A DNA stretch of 64,000 nt from Fervidobacterium_A thailandense (GTDB lineage: Bacteria; Thermotogota; Thermotogae; Thermotogales; Fervidobacteriaceae). The stretch lies in the NCBI RefSeq assembly GCF_041505935.1, contig NZ_CP140110.1, one strand, 5' to 3'. The translations under genes were made by a program, and so were the position numbers. This document shows positions 25,901 through 35,212 of this stretch, one piece after another. A model generated the notes under the pieces. That model ran no database searches and was not told the DNA's origin. It was given only the letters and a program-made list of their open reading frames with translations. Position 1 is the first letter of the stretch. Every line of letters starts with the position of its first letter.

Positions 25901-26551
25901 TGGGTTATCTAAGATACTACTTTGTAGCGTTGCTGCTTTCGGTTTCAGCTTTTTTGACACTATTCTTTTTATTTTTCTGGTCCATAAGGTGCGAGAGTTC
26001 AGCACTCCTAAGTTGGCAGGTTGTTGAAGACCGTGCTGGGGTGCTTTCCGGTCAAGGAGAAAGTCTTCAGAAGTTTTACGTGATTTTAAAGACACCAACC
26101 ACTATTCTACTTCGTACGAAAATAGATGGCAATGCACAAGTGCCTGAACATTTGAGAAAATCCAAGTACCTCTATATTTCCCAAGCTGATTGTTCCTACC
26201 TCCGTGTCTACGTAAATAGCCAGTTTATCGGAAGTGTGGGATTACACGAAAAACGAACCGGACATTTCTGGTACCAACCGTTCCTGTTCGAGTTGCCCTC
26301 CGATACCGAGGAAATTACCATCGTAATGAGCGGGATCTACGGACTTGGCATCGATTTTGGAGCGTTTCTGGTTGACGAGCGTGGGGCGAAGAGGTTTAAC
26401 CTCATATTTCGGCTTTGCGTTTCTGATACTTGGATTTTCGTATTTTGGCATGGAGAAGAAGCTTGTCTATAAGTTCTTCATCCTTGCCAACTTTATAGAA
26501 TTTCAATGCTTTAAAACTCCGCACTTCGATGCGAAGATACAGAGCCGTTAA
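25901..26551 (+). pseudogene. 5' remnant of a 7TMR-DISM-type membrane sensor (probable diguanylate cyclase)
   Basis: ATG 25901 opens a frame with a signal/membrane helix (residues about 5-27) and a jelly-roll-like region that reads like the extracellular 7TMR-DISM domain (YVNSQFIGSVGLHEKRTG then FWYQPFLFELPSDTEE). Near 26385-26400 the frame shifts: the original frame ends in a non-family tail at 26472, while the +1 frame continues with GLTSYFGFAFLILGFSYFGM and a second hydrophobic helix to 26551. All further membrane helices are missing because an IS200/IS605-type element follows. A GGDEF-like tail survives at 27879-27956. Confidence 0.6.
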
Positions 26552-26569
26552 CTTAATCAGATTCTCTTG

Positions 26570-27876
26570 TGATATACTCCTTTTAGTACTCCTCAAACCG
26601 TGGAGATGCTCTTGAAGGAGTATCCTAAATCTTTTGCCTTTGACTTGTCAAGAAAGACAGATAAGAAGCTTGCTATTATTTTTGGACACCTAACATATTC
26701 AGCATCCAAACTGTGGAATGTTGCTAATTACGAAATACAGAAGAACGGTGTTTCTATCTATGAACTTGAGCATAAGCTCAAAGATAACTTCTTTGCTCGT
26801 AACTTGCATTCTCAGAGTGCTCAAGTTGTCCTCTGAAAATTTCAAGTTGCTTGGAAGAATACGTTCGATAAGCATACCAAACGTCCACACTACCAGCCCA
26901 AGGACGGACATTTCCCAGTGACTTGGAAACAGAACGGTTTCAAAGTCGTTGGTCGCAAGCTCAGACTGTCTCTCTCAAAGCAAACCAAGGACTACCTCAA
27001 ATCAGCCCACGGAATCGAGTCCAAGTACGTATGGATAGAGTTGCCCAAAACTCTATCGCTCGATTCAGTGAAGATTCAGCAAGTTGAACTTGTTCCGTAT
27101 CAAGCTTTTGGAAACATCTCTTATTCGCTCAGGATAATCTACAGGGAACCTATCCAAGATTTCAAAGGCCGGCCAGAGCTAAACGAGCGCAAGATTTTAG
27201 CCATCGACCTGGGTGTTAGCAACTTTGCAACGTGCACCGATGGAATTAAGAGCTTTATCGTCGATGGTAGGATACTACTTTCCAAACTCAGGCTGGTGAA
27301 CAAGAAAACAGCCAAACTAAAGTCCGTACTCGACAGGCAAAAGTTCAAGACTTCTAAGCGACTACACAGACTCCATCGATACGTACAAAACTACGTTAAC
27401 GACTTTGTGCACAAAGCATCAAAGGGTATTGTCGACTATTGTGTCAAAAATGGTGTTGGAGTAATAGTTGTTGGTAAACTTAACCATGGGATAACTAACA
27501 TCGATATTGGAAGCCAAAACAACCAAAAGCTTCATCAGATGCCGTATGGTAAGTTTTTGCAAAAGCTAAAATACAAAGCCAAAGCCTATGGTATTCAAGT
27601 CATCCAAATTGATGAAGCATACACATCGCAAAGTTGTTCGTGTTGAGGGGTAGTTGATAAAGTCAACAGGAAACACCGAGGTTTGTATGTTTGCTCAAGC
27701 TGTGGCATGGTCTTGAACGCAGATGCAAACGGTGCTTTGAACATTCTCAAGAAGGTATCTCCGAGCTCGGTAGAGGGAATAGGAGTAGTGGCTTTGGCCA
27801 GTCCGGTGCGGTTAAGGTTAGTAAGCTAACATACCGCACGAAGAATCCTCGCACTTTAGTGCGGGGAGTAGGTCAA
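26570..27876 (+). mobile_element. IS1341-like element, degraded
   Basis: The right end is marked by an 8-bp hairpin CCTCGCAC/GTGCGGGG (27847-27854 with 27859-27866, loop TTTA) followed by GGTCAA near 27876, the layout usual for IS605-type right ends and for the 3' end of a TnpB-associated omega RNA. The left end is not clear and is placed only approximately. The element separates two pieces of one former gene. Confidence 0.6.
26600..27829 (+). pseudogene. tnpB: tnpB (IS200/IS605, IS1341-type) with two in-frame TGA codons
   Basis: One frame of 410 codons runs from GTG 26600 to TAA 27829, interrupted by TGA at 26834-26836 and 27644-27646. Recognisable parts are the N-terminal helix-turn-helix region, RuvC-I ILAIDLGVSNFATC, the NQKLHQMPYGKFLQKLKYKA block, QIDEAYTSQSCSC, the zinc-finger CSSCGMVLNADANGALN with RuvC-III Asp. 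The second TGA replaces the expected last Cys of the first CxxC pair. The RuvC-II Glu is absent at its usual place (VVGKLNHG). No tnpA is present, so the copy looks dead. Confidence 0.85.
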
Positions 27877-27878
27877 GG

Positions 27879-27956
27879 AGTACGCTTCGTGACGTTGATA
27901 AAGTCATGTACGAACTTAAAAGTTTGAAAGGGATGCGAGGCAAGAATGAGAAATGA
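27879..27956 (+). pseudogene. 3' remnant resembling the end of a GGDEF domain
   Basis: Directly after the element's right end one frame reads STLRDVDKVMYELKSLKG and ends at TGA 27954-27956 after MRGKNEK. This matches the last helix of GGDEF domains (AD-x-AMY-x-AK-x-x-G-R). It fits the interpretation that the sensor remnant at 25901 and this tail were one diguanylate cyclase gene. The piece is short, so the assignment is an inference. Confidence 0.5.
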
Positions 27957-28023
27957 TTATGGTATAATGATAAACAGGAGACTTTGGTAGGTTTCGTTAA
28001 AAATTTTGAAAGGAGGTCCCATC

Positions 28024-29838
28024 ATGAAAAGTTTTGTAATGAACGTGTGGCTTTCTACGTGGAAAAAGCTTTACGGTGAATCGGTTGTGGATGGGCTTGT
28101 TAGAGAATTCAACATCGACACTTCTAAGCTTCTGATTCCAACGAACGATATTCCGGATGATCTTGTTGTGAGATTCTCCAGAGCTCTTGCTCAGCGAGTT
28201 GGTAAAACGTACGAACAACTCTGGGAGGAAACGGGATACAACAACATCAGAACGTTCCACTCGTTCTATCCTGGGTACTTCAAGAAAGAAGGTTGTATGT
28301 CGTTCTTAAGTGCTATGGACAGCGTTCACAGAGCGCTGACACGTAGGATAAAGGGTGCAAAGCCTCCAAGGATCATCTTCAATTACATTGACGAACGAAC
28401 AGCGGTTGTACGCTACGAGTCAACAAGGGACTTTCGAAGTTATTTCCTTGGGCTGCTGAAAGGAGCTTCGGAATTCTTTAACGATCCGCTAAAGATTGAG
28501 ATCCTTAACCAGGGGGCTACTGGTAACGGTTCGTTCATTGAGGTAAAGATTGTCTCGACGAAACCGTACGGTAAACACGTGGTTCTGAAACTATACCGCG
28601 CTGTCGCCCTTGGCCTTGTTAGGAAGATGTTGACAGCGTACACTTTCAGTGTTCCAGCTATAGTTTTTGTTTTGAGTTTCCTTTTCTCAAGATTTTTTGG
28701 ACCGCTACTTGGTGCGGTTTTAACAGCAGGTGCGACCGGAGCAGCGATAGCCTTTGGATTGAGAGATTTCAAGAAAGGTCTTGATGCCACGAAAGAAATG
28801 GTCCAGCTTTACAAAGAGAAGAATTTCAACAGCATTGTCACAATATCCGGTGACGAGGACTTCCAGGAGGTTTCGAAGGTTAACGCGGAGGCCCTTTACT
28901 CGCTCAGGGAATTCTTACTCGGTTTGCAAGGTGATACGGAAGAAATCATGAATTTCGCAAAGAAAACGCTCGAATCGGCGAACGCGGTGCAGGAACAGAT
29001 CGATACGATGAAGGACCTCGCTACGCAAGTTGCCGATACAGCCGTTCAAATCAGCAACGATGCCGAAAGAATTTCCGAAGCCGTCAGTTCTAACGTGGAC
29101 ACCATCACAAGAACGATTACTGAGCAGAACACGATCATCCAGAACCTGAACATGGCTGTTGAGAAAATCATCGATGCGGCTCGGAGTGTTGAGGCCTCGG
29201 CGAACGGGATGCAGAACATGAGTAGGGATTTTGAAAGGGTGGCTAAGGAAAGTGAGGAACTGAGGAACCAGGCGAGCGCGATCCAGGACATAGCCAACAC
29301 CGTTATGAGCATAGCTGAGCAGACAAACCTACTTGCCCTCAACGCGGCGATAGAAGCGGCACGGAGTGGTGAGGCGGGAAGGGGATTCGCTGTCGTCGCT
29401 GACGAAATAAGAAAGCTTGCTGAAGAAAGTAAAGCTTCAGCAAACAAGATTTCCCAGTTCCTGACAACCGTCTCCAACGGAATAGCCGAGTTGAGTAAGA
29501 GCGTTCTTAAGGGGTATGAAGAGCTAAAGAGACAGGCAGAAGAATTGTCAAGTAGTGCGAACAAGAGTAAGGAATCGAGTGAGATAATCTCTAACATTAC
29601 CAGGCAGCTGAACACGTTGATTGAAACGCTGAACCACGAAACTGTAAAGCTGGAAAACATCACCACGAGCATACAGAACCTACTTGCGATCTCCGAGGAA
29701 AGCTCGGCCACGGCTGAGGAAATAAGCGCGTCCATTCAAAGGTTTCTCGACGAGATTAACTCGGTGTTCACCAACGTAAAGCAAACGATAGAGCTGTTGA
29801 ACGTAATAAAGGAGAACTTCAATGAGGTGAAAATCTAA
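28024..29838 (+). CDS. H-NOX domain chemoreceptor (heme gas sensor fused to MCP)
   Basis: 604 residues. Residues 1-180 form an H-NOX heme domain whose numbering matches the Thermoanaerobacter protein: proximal His102 (SVHRALT), the YxSxR motif Y131-S133-R135, and the distal pocket residues Trp9, Asn74 and Tyr140 that hydrogen-bond O2. Two membrane segments lie at about 205-250, then a cytoplasmic methyl-accepting signalling domain with the tip motif EQTNLLALNAAIEAARSGEA. It should sense O2 (and NO) and signal to CheA-CheW. ATG 28024 follows AGGAGGT by 6 nt. Confidence 0.93.
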   Translation: MKSFVMNVWLSTWKKLYGESVVDGLVREFNIDTSKLLIPTNDIPDDLVVRFSRALAQRVGKTYEQLWEETGYNNIRTFHSFYPGYFKKEGCMSFLSAMDSVHRALTRRIKGAKPPRIIFNYIDERTAVVRYESTRDFRSYFLGLLKGASEFFNDPLKIEILNQGATGNGSFIEVKIVSTKPYGKHVVLKLYRAVALGLVRKMLTAYTFSVPAIVFVLSFLFSRFFGPLLGAVLTAGATGAAIAFGLRDFKKGLDATKEMVQLYKEKNFNSIVTISGDEDFQEVSKVNAEALYSLREFLLGLQGDTEEIMNFAKKTLESANAVQEQIDTMKDLATQVADTAVQISNDAERISEAVSSNVDTITRTITEQNTIIQNLNMAVEKIIDAARSVEASANGMQNMSRDFERVAKESEELRNQASAIQDIANTVMSIAEQTNLLALNAAIEAARSGEAGRGFAVVADEIRKLAEESKASANKISQFLTTVSNGIAELSKSVLKGYEELKRQAEELSSSANKSKESSEIISNITRQLNTLIETLNHETVKLENITTSIQNLLAISEESSATAEEISASIQRFLDEINSVFTNVKQTIELLNVIKENFNEVKI

Positions 29839-29864
29839 ACCGTTTCCAAGAGGATGTGAACCGG

Positions 29865-30908
29865 ATGGGTGCAGAGCAAGGAAAGCGACAACTGAACGTT
29901 CTTGTGCTTGAAGGTTTGATTCTTGTTTTAGTCGTAATGATGCACACGTCTGCTCCGGAATATATCGTTGTGCCACTGAGTTACGGAATACCTACGCTTT
30001 TCTTCATCCGTGGTTACCAGTGGAAAGAGAGAACACCGTTGGAGGTCATTCGAGCAAGAATACAGTTGGTGGCAACGTACTATACGGCGGGATTTATCGG
30101 TACCGTTCTTTTTGTCAGCTTTTCTCCCGCAAAGTTTTTGAACTACAAGAAGGCGTCTTACTTCTTGAACTTGCTCGTAGCGAACGTGTCGAAGGGAGAC
30201 GAGGTTGCCGTAGTAGTTGCCCCAATCTGGTTCCTTGCCACGTTGTTTTCCGCAGATGTTCTTTACGCTCTGATGAGGAGTTATCTGAAGAATGGTGTAG
30301 TCTTTTCTGGGCTTCTTTTTCTTTCAATCCTAATCAGGCCGCTGGTAAATCACCCACTTTTCTTTAGGTTGGGGTCCGCGTTTCTCGGCTTACCCTTTGT
30401 GGAGCTGGGTTGGCAATTTCGAAAGAGGGGTCTAAAGCCAAACGTCTTTTGGTTCTTTGTGGCTCTCGCTGTTTTGTTGATCGCATCATTTTACAATGGA
30501 AAAGTTTCGTGGTATACCCACGATTTTGGCAATGTTTCCCTGGCGTATGTTGGTGAAGTGGCTATTATTGTCATAGGCGTTTATCTGGGGCAGTTACTAA
30601 CAAGCAGTTCCCTGAAAAGCTGGCTTGAGAAGGTTGCTCTGAACGCACTCTTCATTTTACCTTACCACGGTGTTATCGGGGTGCTTCTGGCTTTTCTATA
30701 CCTCCCGTTTCTTAAGAGTATCGATACAGTTCAGACTTTTGTCTCAAAGTATTGGTTTCTGCATTTTGCATTGACCATGGCGGTGATTATGCTCCTCATT
30801 GACTATTTACCGTCGACGGCAAAAAGAGTGCTGGTTGGTGATATAAGGTTGGTTGGGAAGTTTGTAAGGAAAGTAAATGACAGAGTCAGGAAAACAATCA
30901 GGAAATAA
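29865..30908 (+). CDS. Membrane acyltransferase-like protein (acyltransferase 3 type)
   Basis: A 347-residue integral membrane protein with about ten hydrophobic segments. The early His in VVMMHTSAPEY, the arginine-bearing FFIRGYQWKER and the general layout fit the acyltransferase-3/OafA-like superfamily, which O-acetylates surface glycans, but the motifs are weak. It precedes three glycosyl-transfer genes and glf on the same strand, so a role in modifying the same polysaccharide is plausible. ATG 29865 has AAGAGG 11 nt upstream; GTG 29856 is too near it. Confidence 0.55.
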   Translation: MGAEQGKRQLNVLVLEGLILVLVVMMHTSAPEYIVVPLSYGIPTLFFIRGYQWKERTPLEVIRARIQLVATYYTAGFIGTVLFVSFSPAKFLNYKKASYFLNLLVANVSKGDEVAVVVAPIWFLATLFSADVLYALMRSYLKNGVVFSGLLFLSILIRPLVNHPLFFRLGSAFLGLPFVELGWQFRKRGLKPNVFWFFVALAVLLIASFYNGKVSWYTHDFGNVSLAYVGEVAIIVIGVYLGQLLTSSSLKSWLEKVALNALFILPYHGVIGVLLAFLYLPFLKSIDTVQTFVSKYWFLHFALTMAVIMLLIDYLPSTAKRVLVGDIRLVGKFVRKVNDRVRKTIRK

Positions 30909-30933
30909 AACGACAAATAGGAGTTGATATAAA

Positions 30934-31959
30934 TTGGCTAATGAGCCTTTGGTTTCAGTAATTATACCGGCGTACAATGTCGAGAAGTATATTACACGAA
31001 CATTGGAAAGCGTGTTGGACCAAACATTCAGAGACTTCGAAATTATTTTGGTCAACGATGGTTCAACTGACAAGACGGAAGAGGTTGCAAAGAAACTCCT
31101 GAAATCTGCAGAGTTAAATTTTCGGATTATTTCACAATCTAATAAAGGTGTCAGCGTTGCAAGAAATGTCGGACTTTATAACTCAGCAGGTCGTTACGTT
31201 AAATTTCTTGACGCAGATGACGTCATGAAAAGGGAAAGTTTGCAGTATCTTGTAGAAGCTTGTGAGAACAATAAATTAGCGTTCGCTTTCGGCAAACAGG
31301 ATGTTATTAACCAAAATGGTAAAATAATGTACACGTACGATCAAATGTACTTGGCTGATCTGGAACTTGCCGATTATAAAGTGGTCCTTGAGCAATTCTT
31401 AAAAGGAATACTGCACATTAGCTGTAACTCTTCCATATTTCGAAAAGACATAATTACCGAGAGAAACCTAACCTTTACTCCTGGGGCGAGATTTGGTGAA
31501 GATACGGAGTTCATTGCTAAGTACATATTTTTTGCGAAGAAAATAGCATTTGTTGACAAAGTGGTTTGTGAAGCAGTTGTGAGGTTTGATTCGTCAACGA
31601 AAGTTTCGAATCTGGCAGTCTTTCACAATGTCGGATCATTCAAAAGGTTATACAGGTTCTTTATGAATTTTGGGGAACTTGAGATTGCGCGTGTAATAGA
31701 AGAATACTCAATACCGGCAAGTTATGCGTGGGCCATGGGAAATTTAGCTTATAATGCTTTTCCCTACCGTTTGTGGAAAAAGCTCTTAGAAAATGATACA
31801 ATTGGTGCAATGATGAGACGTTTGAAAATAGATTTTCCAAAGCAAACAAGCTATCATTCCCTTCTCAAATTGGCGAAGCATTTGTATCTGATATCCCCAG
31901 CTATTGCGTACTTTGTTTTGAGATTGGTCGGTAAATGGCATAGGTGGAGGAATAGTTGA
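30934..31959 (+). CDS. Glycosyltransferase family 2
   Basis: A 341-residue GT-A inverting transferase. The nucleotide-sugar region is clear: SVIIPAYNVEKYITRTLESVL, ILVNDGSTDKTEEVA, GVSVARNVGLYNSAGRYVKFLDADD (DxD motif near residue 95) and the acceptor-side GARFGEDTEF. Donor and acceptor are unknown. TTG 30934 has AGGAGTTGAT upstream. The stretch from here to about 35 kb looks richer in A+T than flanking genes, consistent with acquisition of a surface-glycan cluster. Confidence 0.92.
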   Translation: MANEPLVSVIIPAYNVEKYITRTLESVLDQTFRDFEIILVNDGSTDKTEEVAKKLLKSAELNFRIISQSNKGVSVARNVGLYNSAGRYVKFLDADDVMKRESLQYLVEACENNKLAFAFGKQDVINQNGKIMYTYDQMYLADLELADYKVVLEQFLKGILHISCNSSIFRKDIITERNLTFTPGARFGEDTEFIAKYIFFAKKIAFVDKVVCEAVVRFDSSTKVSNLAVFHNVGSFKRLYRFFMNFGELEIARVIEEYSIPASYAWAMGNLAYNAFPYRLWKKLLENDTIGAMMRRLKIDFPKQTSYHSLLKLAKHLYLISPAIAYFVLRLVGKWHRWRNS

Positions 31960-32022
31960 AACTAACCTTAGAGGCTGTAGTATTCGTGGTTTTGTCAGTG
32001 CAGATAGGAGGTATGCTTTTCA

Positions 32023-32886
32023 ATGAAGAAAAAGTATTTAATAGCTACTTCCTGTAATCAAAGGTGCGAGCTTTTCCTCGTTAATCACTGGCTGAGGTCT
32101 TTGAAAGAAAATGTAGATTTGACAAATGTAGACATCTTGGTAATTGATTTCGGTTTATCACCAAGCGCTCAGTCAGAATTAAAGGGTCAGGATGTTATTT
32201 TGTTTCAACCAAGTCGGACTGAAGGTCACATAAATAATCTAAGGTTTCTGGAACTTAGAGACTACTTGACGGTACACAGTAACTACGAACAGGTCATTTT
32301 GTGCGACTCAGGTGACATAATTTTCCAAACCAATATTTCAAATGTTTTTGAACTTCAACCTGAAAAGATCAAAGCGGTTCGTGAAGAAATCTCACCGAAC
32401 ATGGACATAGTGGTGAATGATAATAACGTTCTCAATGCTAAGGAAATAAAAGCATTTTTGAGAGATAGGAACTTGATAAACGCAGGGTTTGTTGTGTATC
32501 CAAGAGAGAAGTTTAACGATATAGTTTGTAAAATGTTCGAATTAATCCGGGATAAAGATTCGTGGGGGGTTGATATGGTAATTCTTAACTATGTTATATA
32601 TAGGTACTTTGAAAAAGATTTTTTCGAGCTTCCTCCAATTTTTAACTTCATACCAACGACCTCGACAAAAAAGTACTTCGTGAAAGATGGCAAATTCTAC
32701 TTGAGTGATGGCACCCTGATAGCAGTTGTACATAATGCCGGTGGTCGAAACATTTTTCGACCTATAAGGAACTTTGGTTATGGTAAAGAGTTCAATAAAC
32801 CAAGGTTTCTCATTCCTTCATTGCTAAGGATGTTTTACCGTACGATAAAACTGATAAGGAAGTTAACGAGAAAACTTAGGGGTTGA
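32023..32886 (+). CDS. Putative GT-A glycosyltransferase (GT8-like)
   Basis: A 287-residue soluble protein with features of GT8-like transferases: an N-terminal nucleotide-binding strand pattern (YLIATSCNQRCELFLVNHW), ILCDSGDIIFQTNI in the place of the DxD region, NAGFVVYPREKF, a WGVDMVILN segment and VVHNAGGRNIFRP near the end. The family call is by pattern only. It sits between the GT2 gene and glf, overlapping no neighbour, and likely adds a sugar to the same glycan. Confidence 0.6.
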   Translation: MKKKYLIATSCNQRCELFLVNHWLRSLKENVDLTNVDILVIDFGLSPSAQSELKGQDVILFQPSRTEGHINNLRFLELRDYLTVHSNYEQVILCDSGDIIFQTNISNVFELQPEKIKAVREEISPNMDIVVNDNNVLNAKEIKAFLRDRNLINAGFVVYPREKFNDIVCKMFELIRDKDSWGVDMVILNYVIYRYFEKDFFELPPIFNFIPTTSTKKYFVKDGKFYLSDGTLIAVVHNAGGRNIFRPIRNFGYGKEFNKPRFLIPSLLRMFYRTIKLIRKLTRKLRG

Positions 32887-32891
32887 TAAGA

Positions 32892-34013
32892 ATGTTCGAC
32901 GCAATCGTGGTAGGTGCCGGCCTATCTGGTTCGACAGCAGCACGAATATTAGCCGAGGCTGGTTATAAGGTATTAGTTATTGAGAGACAAAAACACGTAG
33001 CAGGTCACTGCCATGACTACAAAGATAATAACGGTATCACTGTCCATACCTACGGTCCACACATTTTCCATACCAATAACCGAAAAGTCTGGGAGTTTGT
33101 TTGCAGGTTCACCGAATTCTATTTCTACCAACATAGAGTCCTCAGTTATGTTGAGGGACGATTTGTTCCCTTTCCTATCAACAGAGATACACTCGTTGAA
33201 ATTTTCGGTATAAACATAGCAACATATGAGGTTGAAGAATTTCTTGAGAAAGAGGTGAAAAAATCAAAGTTTAATGTTCCACCGAGAAATTTTAGAGATG
33301 TTGTTGTCTCGCAAGTTGGTGAAAGGTTATACGAGCTGTTTTTTAAGAATTATACGAAAAAACAATGGGGGAGAGAACCCGAAGAACTTGCACCCGATGT
33401 TGCGAGGAGAATACCGGTAAGAACTAATAGAGACGGTAGATACTTCTCGGATAAATATCAGGGTATACCAGCGGAAGGATATACAAAAATGGTCGAAAAA
33501 ATTCTCAACCACCCGAACATAGTTCTCATGTTAGGGATCGATTACTTTGAAGTGAGAGACTTGTTTAAGCCAAAGTTAACGGTATACACAGGAGAACTGG
33601 ATAAATTCTTTGATTACGTATACGGTAAACTTGAATACCGGTCACTTAAATTGGAGTTGAGAACGTTAGAACAGGAGTTTTATCAGCCGGTATCAGTCGT
33701 TAACTACCCTAACGATTACGACTGGACAAGAGTAACAGAGTACAAACATTTCTTGAATGAAAAAAGCGAGAGAACAACAATATGTTATGAGTACCCCATA
33801 GAAGAAGGAGAGCCATTTTACGTTGTAATGACTCAAGACAATCTTGTAAAAAGAGAAAAGTACCTAAAAGAGGTAGAAAAGCTTGAAAAAACCGGGGAAT
33901 TCTTGTTTATAGGAAGGTTGGCAGAGTACAAATATTACAACATGGATCAGGCTATAGAAGCAGCTTTAGAAAAAATCACCAAGTATCTGACTAACTCCCT
34001 AAGATCTGATTGA
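32892..34013 (+). CDS. glf: UDP-galactopyranose mutase
   Basis: Glf is a flavoenzyme that converts UDP-galactopyranose to UDP-galactofuranose. The 373-residue product has the FAD motif VVGAGLSGSTAARILAEAG at residues 5-23, ERQKHVAGHCHDY, YGPHIFHTNNRKVW, FKNYTKKQWGREPEEL, RYFSDKYQGIPAEGYTKM, and the C-terminal GRLAEYKYYNMDQAIEAAL. All are family hallmarks. ATG 32892 is preferred to TTG 32883, which lies in the AGGGGTTGA site. Its 3' end overlaps a convergent glycosyltransferase by 23 bp. Confidence 0.96.
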   Translation: MFDAIVVGAGLSGSTAARILAEAGYKVLVIERQKHVAGHCHDYKDNNGITVHTYGPHIFHTNNRKVWEFVCRFTEFYFYQHRVLSYVEGRFVPFPINRDTLVEIFGINIATYEVEEFLEKEVKKSKFNVPPRNFRDVVVSQVGERLYELFFKNYTKKQWGREPEELAPDVARRIPVRTNRDGRYFSDKYQGIPAEGYTKMVEKILNHPNIVLMLGIDYFEVRDLFKPKLTVYTGELDKFFDYVYGKLEYRSLKLELRTLEQEFYQPVSVVNYPNDYDWTRVTEYKHFLNEKSERTTICYEYPIEEGEPFYVVMTQDNLVKREKYLKEVEKLEKTGEFLFIGRLAEYKYYNMDQAIEAALEKITKYLTNSLRSD

Positions 34014-35064
34014 TAACTTTTTCTAAATTTTTCCCCTGGGCCAATTGGTTTCTTAGATTCATGACGTTTTCTCTCCAAAGATTATACTCCTTTTCTGATA
34101 TGTTTTCCAATATTTCGTCAAGCTCTTCTAAGGAGTGTATTCCAAAACCTATGTTGTACTTCTTGACCACATCGTACACAGCAGCCTCTTTCCAACAAAT
34201 CAAGGGTAGGCCGGTAACGATATAAAGGGAAGCTTTATGAGGAGAATTGTATCTCAAATAATTTCCAACAGTTCCAGATATTTCTTTAGTTTCCTCACCG
34301 TCCCAAATTAAACCAAAGTGCCCCTTTAAGTGGTAGGGAAGTTCATCAGGTGGAAACGCCCCTTTGAGCTCAATGTTTTCGTTTTGCACTATTGTATCAA
34401 AACCCTTGCCGTACAAAACTAAACGGTAATTTTTAAATTTCGAATTGCCCTGAGCTATTTTGTAAAGAAACCCTGACTTCCATTTGCTTAAGTTTCCGGC
34501 GTAGACCACTAGAAATTTTCGATCGTCCGGAAACGGTAATCCCCCAAGACTGGGGCTTTGAGAAGTGTTTGGGAGAGACTCCAAAATATAATCAAACAAC
34601 TCGATGACAAAGAGAGTGCCATTGAATCCTATTTTCTCTCTAAGAAAATCGGCCATTTGTTTTGAATGACAAATTGCGTGTGTAAACTTTGAAAAGACAA
34701 ATTTCTCTCTTAGGAAATCAATTTTTCGAGAAAATCTTATTGATTCAACATCGTGAATAACAATAATCCTTTTTCCTTTTCGAAACGCAAGTTTAAGAAT
34801 AGGGGCTAGAAAAAGATCTATCCCAGTCCCGTTTTGAAAAAATACGTTTGAGTATTCGTACTCCTTAGTAAAGAACGAGGATAATACTAACTTAAATAGC
34901 TTAGTTATCGATAAAACTCTGATTTTCTTCCCATCTTTAAACAAGTCTATCGGCTTAAAGTTCATCCTACGAAAAATTCTTTCCACGTCTAACTTGGCCT
35001 TCAAAGCTGCGTTAAAGTTTTCCCAGAAAAACGCAGAAACGTAGTATGTTTCTTGAGATTTCAA
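33991..35064 (-). CDS. Glycosyltransferase, galactofuranosyltransferase-like
   Basis: A 357-residue GT-B-type protein with VIHDVESIRF, ATHICHSKQMA-like segment (THAICHSKQMADFL), VVYAGNLSKWKSGFL, LVLYGKGF and the C-terminal SPHKASLYIVTGLPLICWKEA block. This arrangement is seen in beta-1,6-galactofuranosyltransferases that often sit beside glf, so UDP-Galf made by the neighbouring mutase is the likely donor. TTG 35064 follows GGAGGTGG. The gene faces glf and they overlap at their 3' ends. Confidence 0.75.
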   Translation of the reverse strand: MKSQETYYVSAFFWENFNAALKAKLDVERIFRRMNFKPIDLFKDGKKIRVLSITKLFKLVLSSFFTKEYEYSNVFFQNGTGIDLFLAPILKLAFRKGKRIIVIHDVESIRFSRKIDFLREKFVFSKFTHAICHSKQMADFLREKIGFNGTLFVIELFDYILESLPNTSQSPSLGGLPFPDDRKFLVVYAGNLSKWKSGFLYKIAQGNSKFKNYRLVLYGKGFDTIVQNENIELKGAFPPDELPYHLKGHFGLIWDGEETKEISGTVGNYLRYNSPHKASLYIVTGLPLICWKEAAVYDVVKKYNIGFGIHSLEELDEILENISEKEYNLWRENVMNLRNQLAQGKNLEKVINQILGS

Positions 35065-35123
35065 ATGAAGCCACCTCCAATTATTGACATCTGTCTTTCC
35101 AAATGGTAGAATATTTTACGCCT

Positions 35124-35197
35124 TGGGAGGTCGTCTAACGGCAGGACGGCGGACTCTGGATCCGCTAGTGGAGGTTCGAATCCTCCCCTCCCAGCCA
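35124..35197 (+). tRNA. tRNA-Gln (CUG)
   Basis: The acceptor stem TGGGAGG (35124-35130) pairs with CCTCCCA (35187-35193), discriminator G, and CCA encoded at 35195-35197. The anticodon stem GCGGA/TCCGC holds loop CTCTGGA, giving anticodon CUG. The T arm has GGTTCGAATCC. A protein-like frame on the opposite strand is only the shadow of this gene. Confidence 0.97.
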
Positions 35198-35212
35198 AAA
35201 GTTTATTGAAAG

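Noticed and set aside
26834..27646. Recoding of TGA in tnpB
   Set aside because: No sign that TGA is read as an amino acid in other genes here; TGA is a normal stop elsewhere in the window. Pseudogene decay is simpler.
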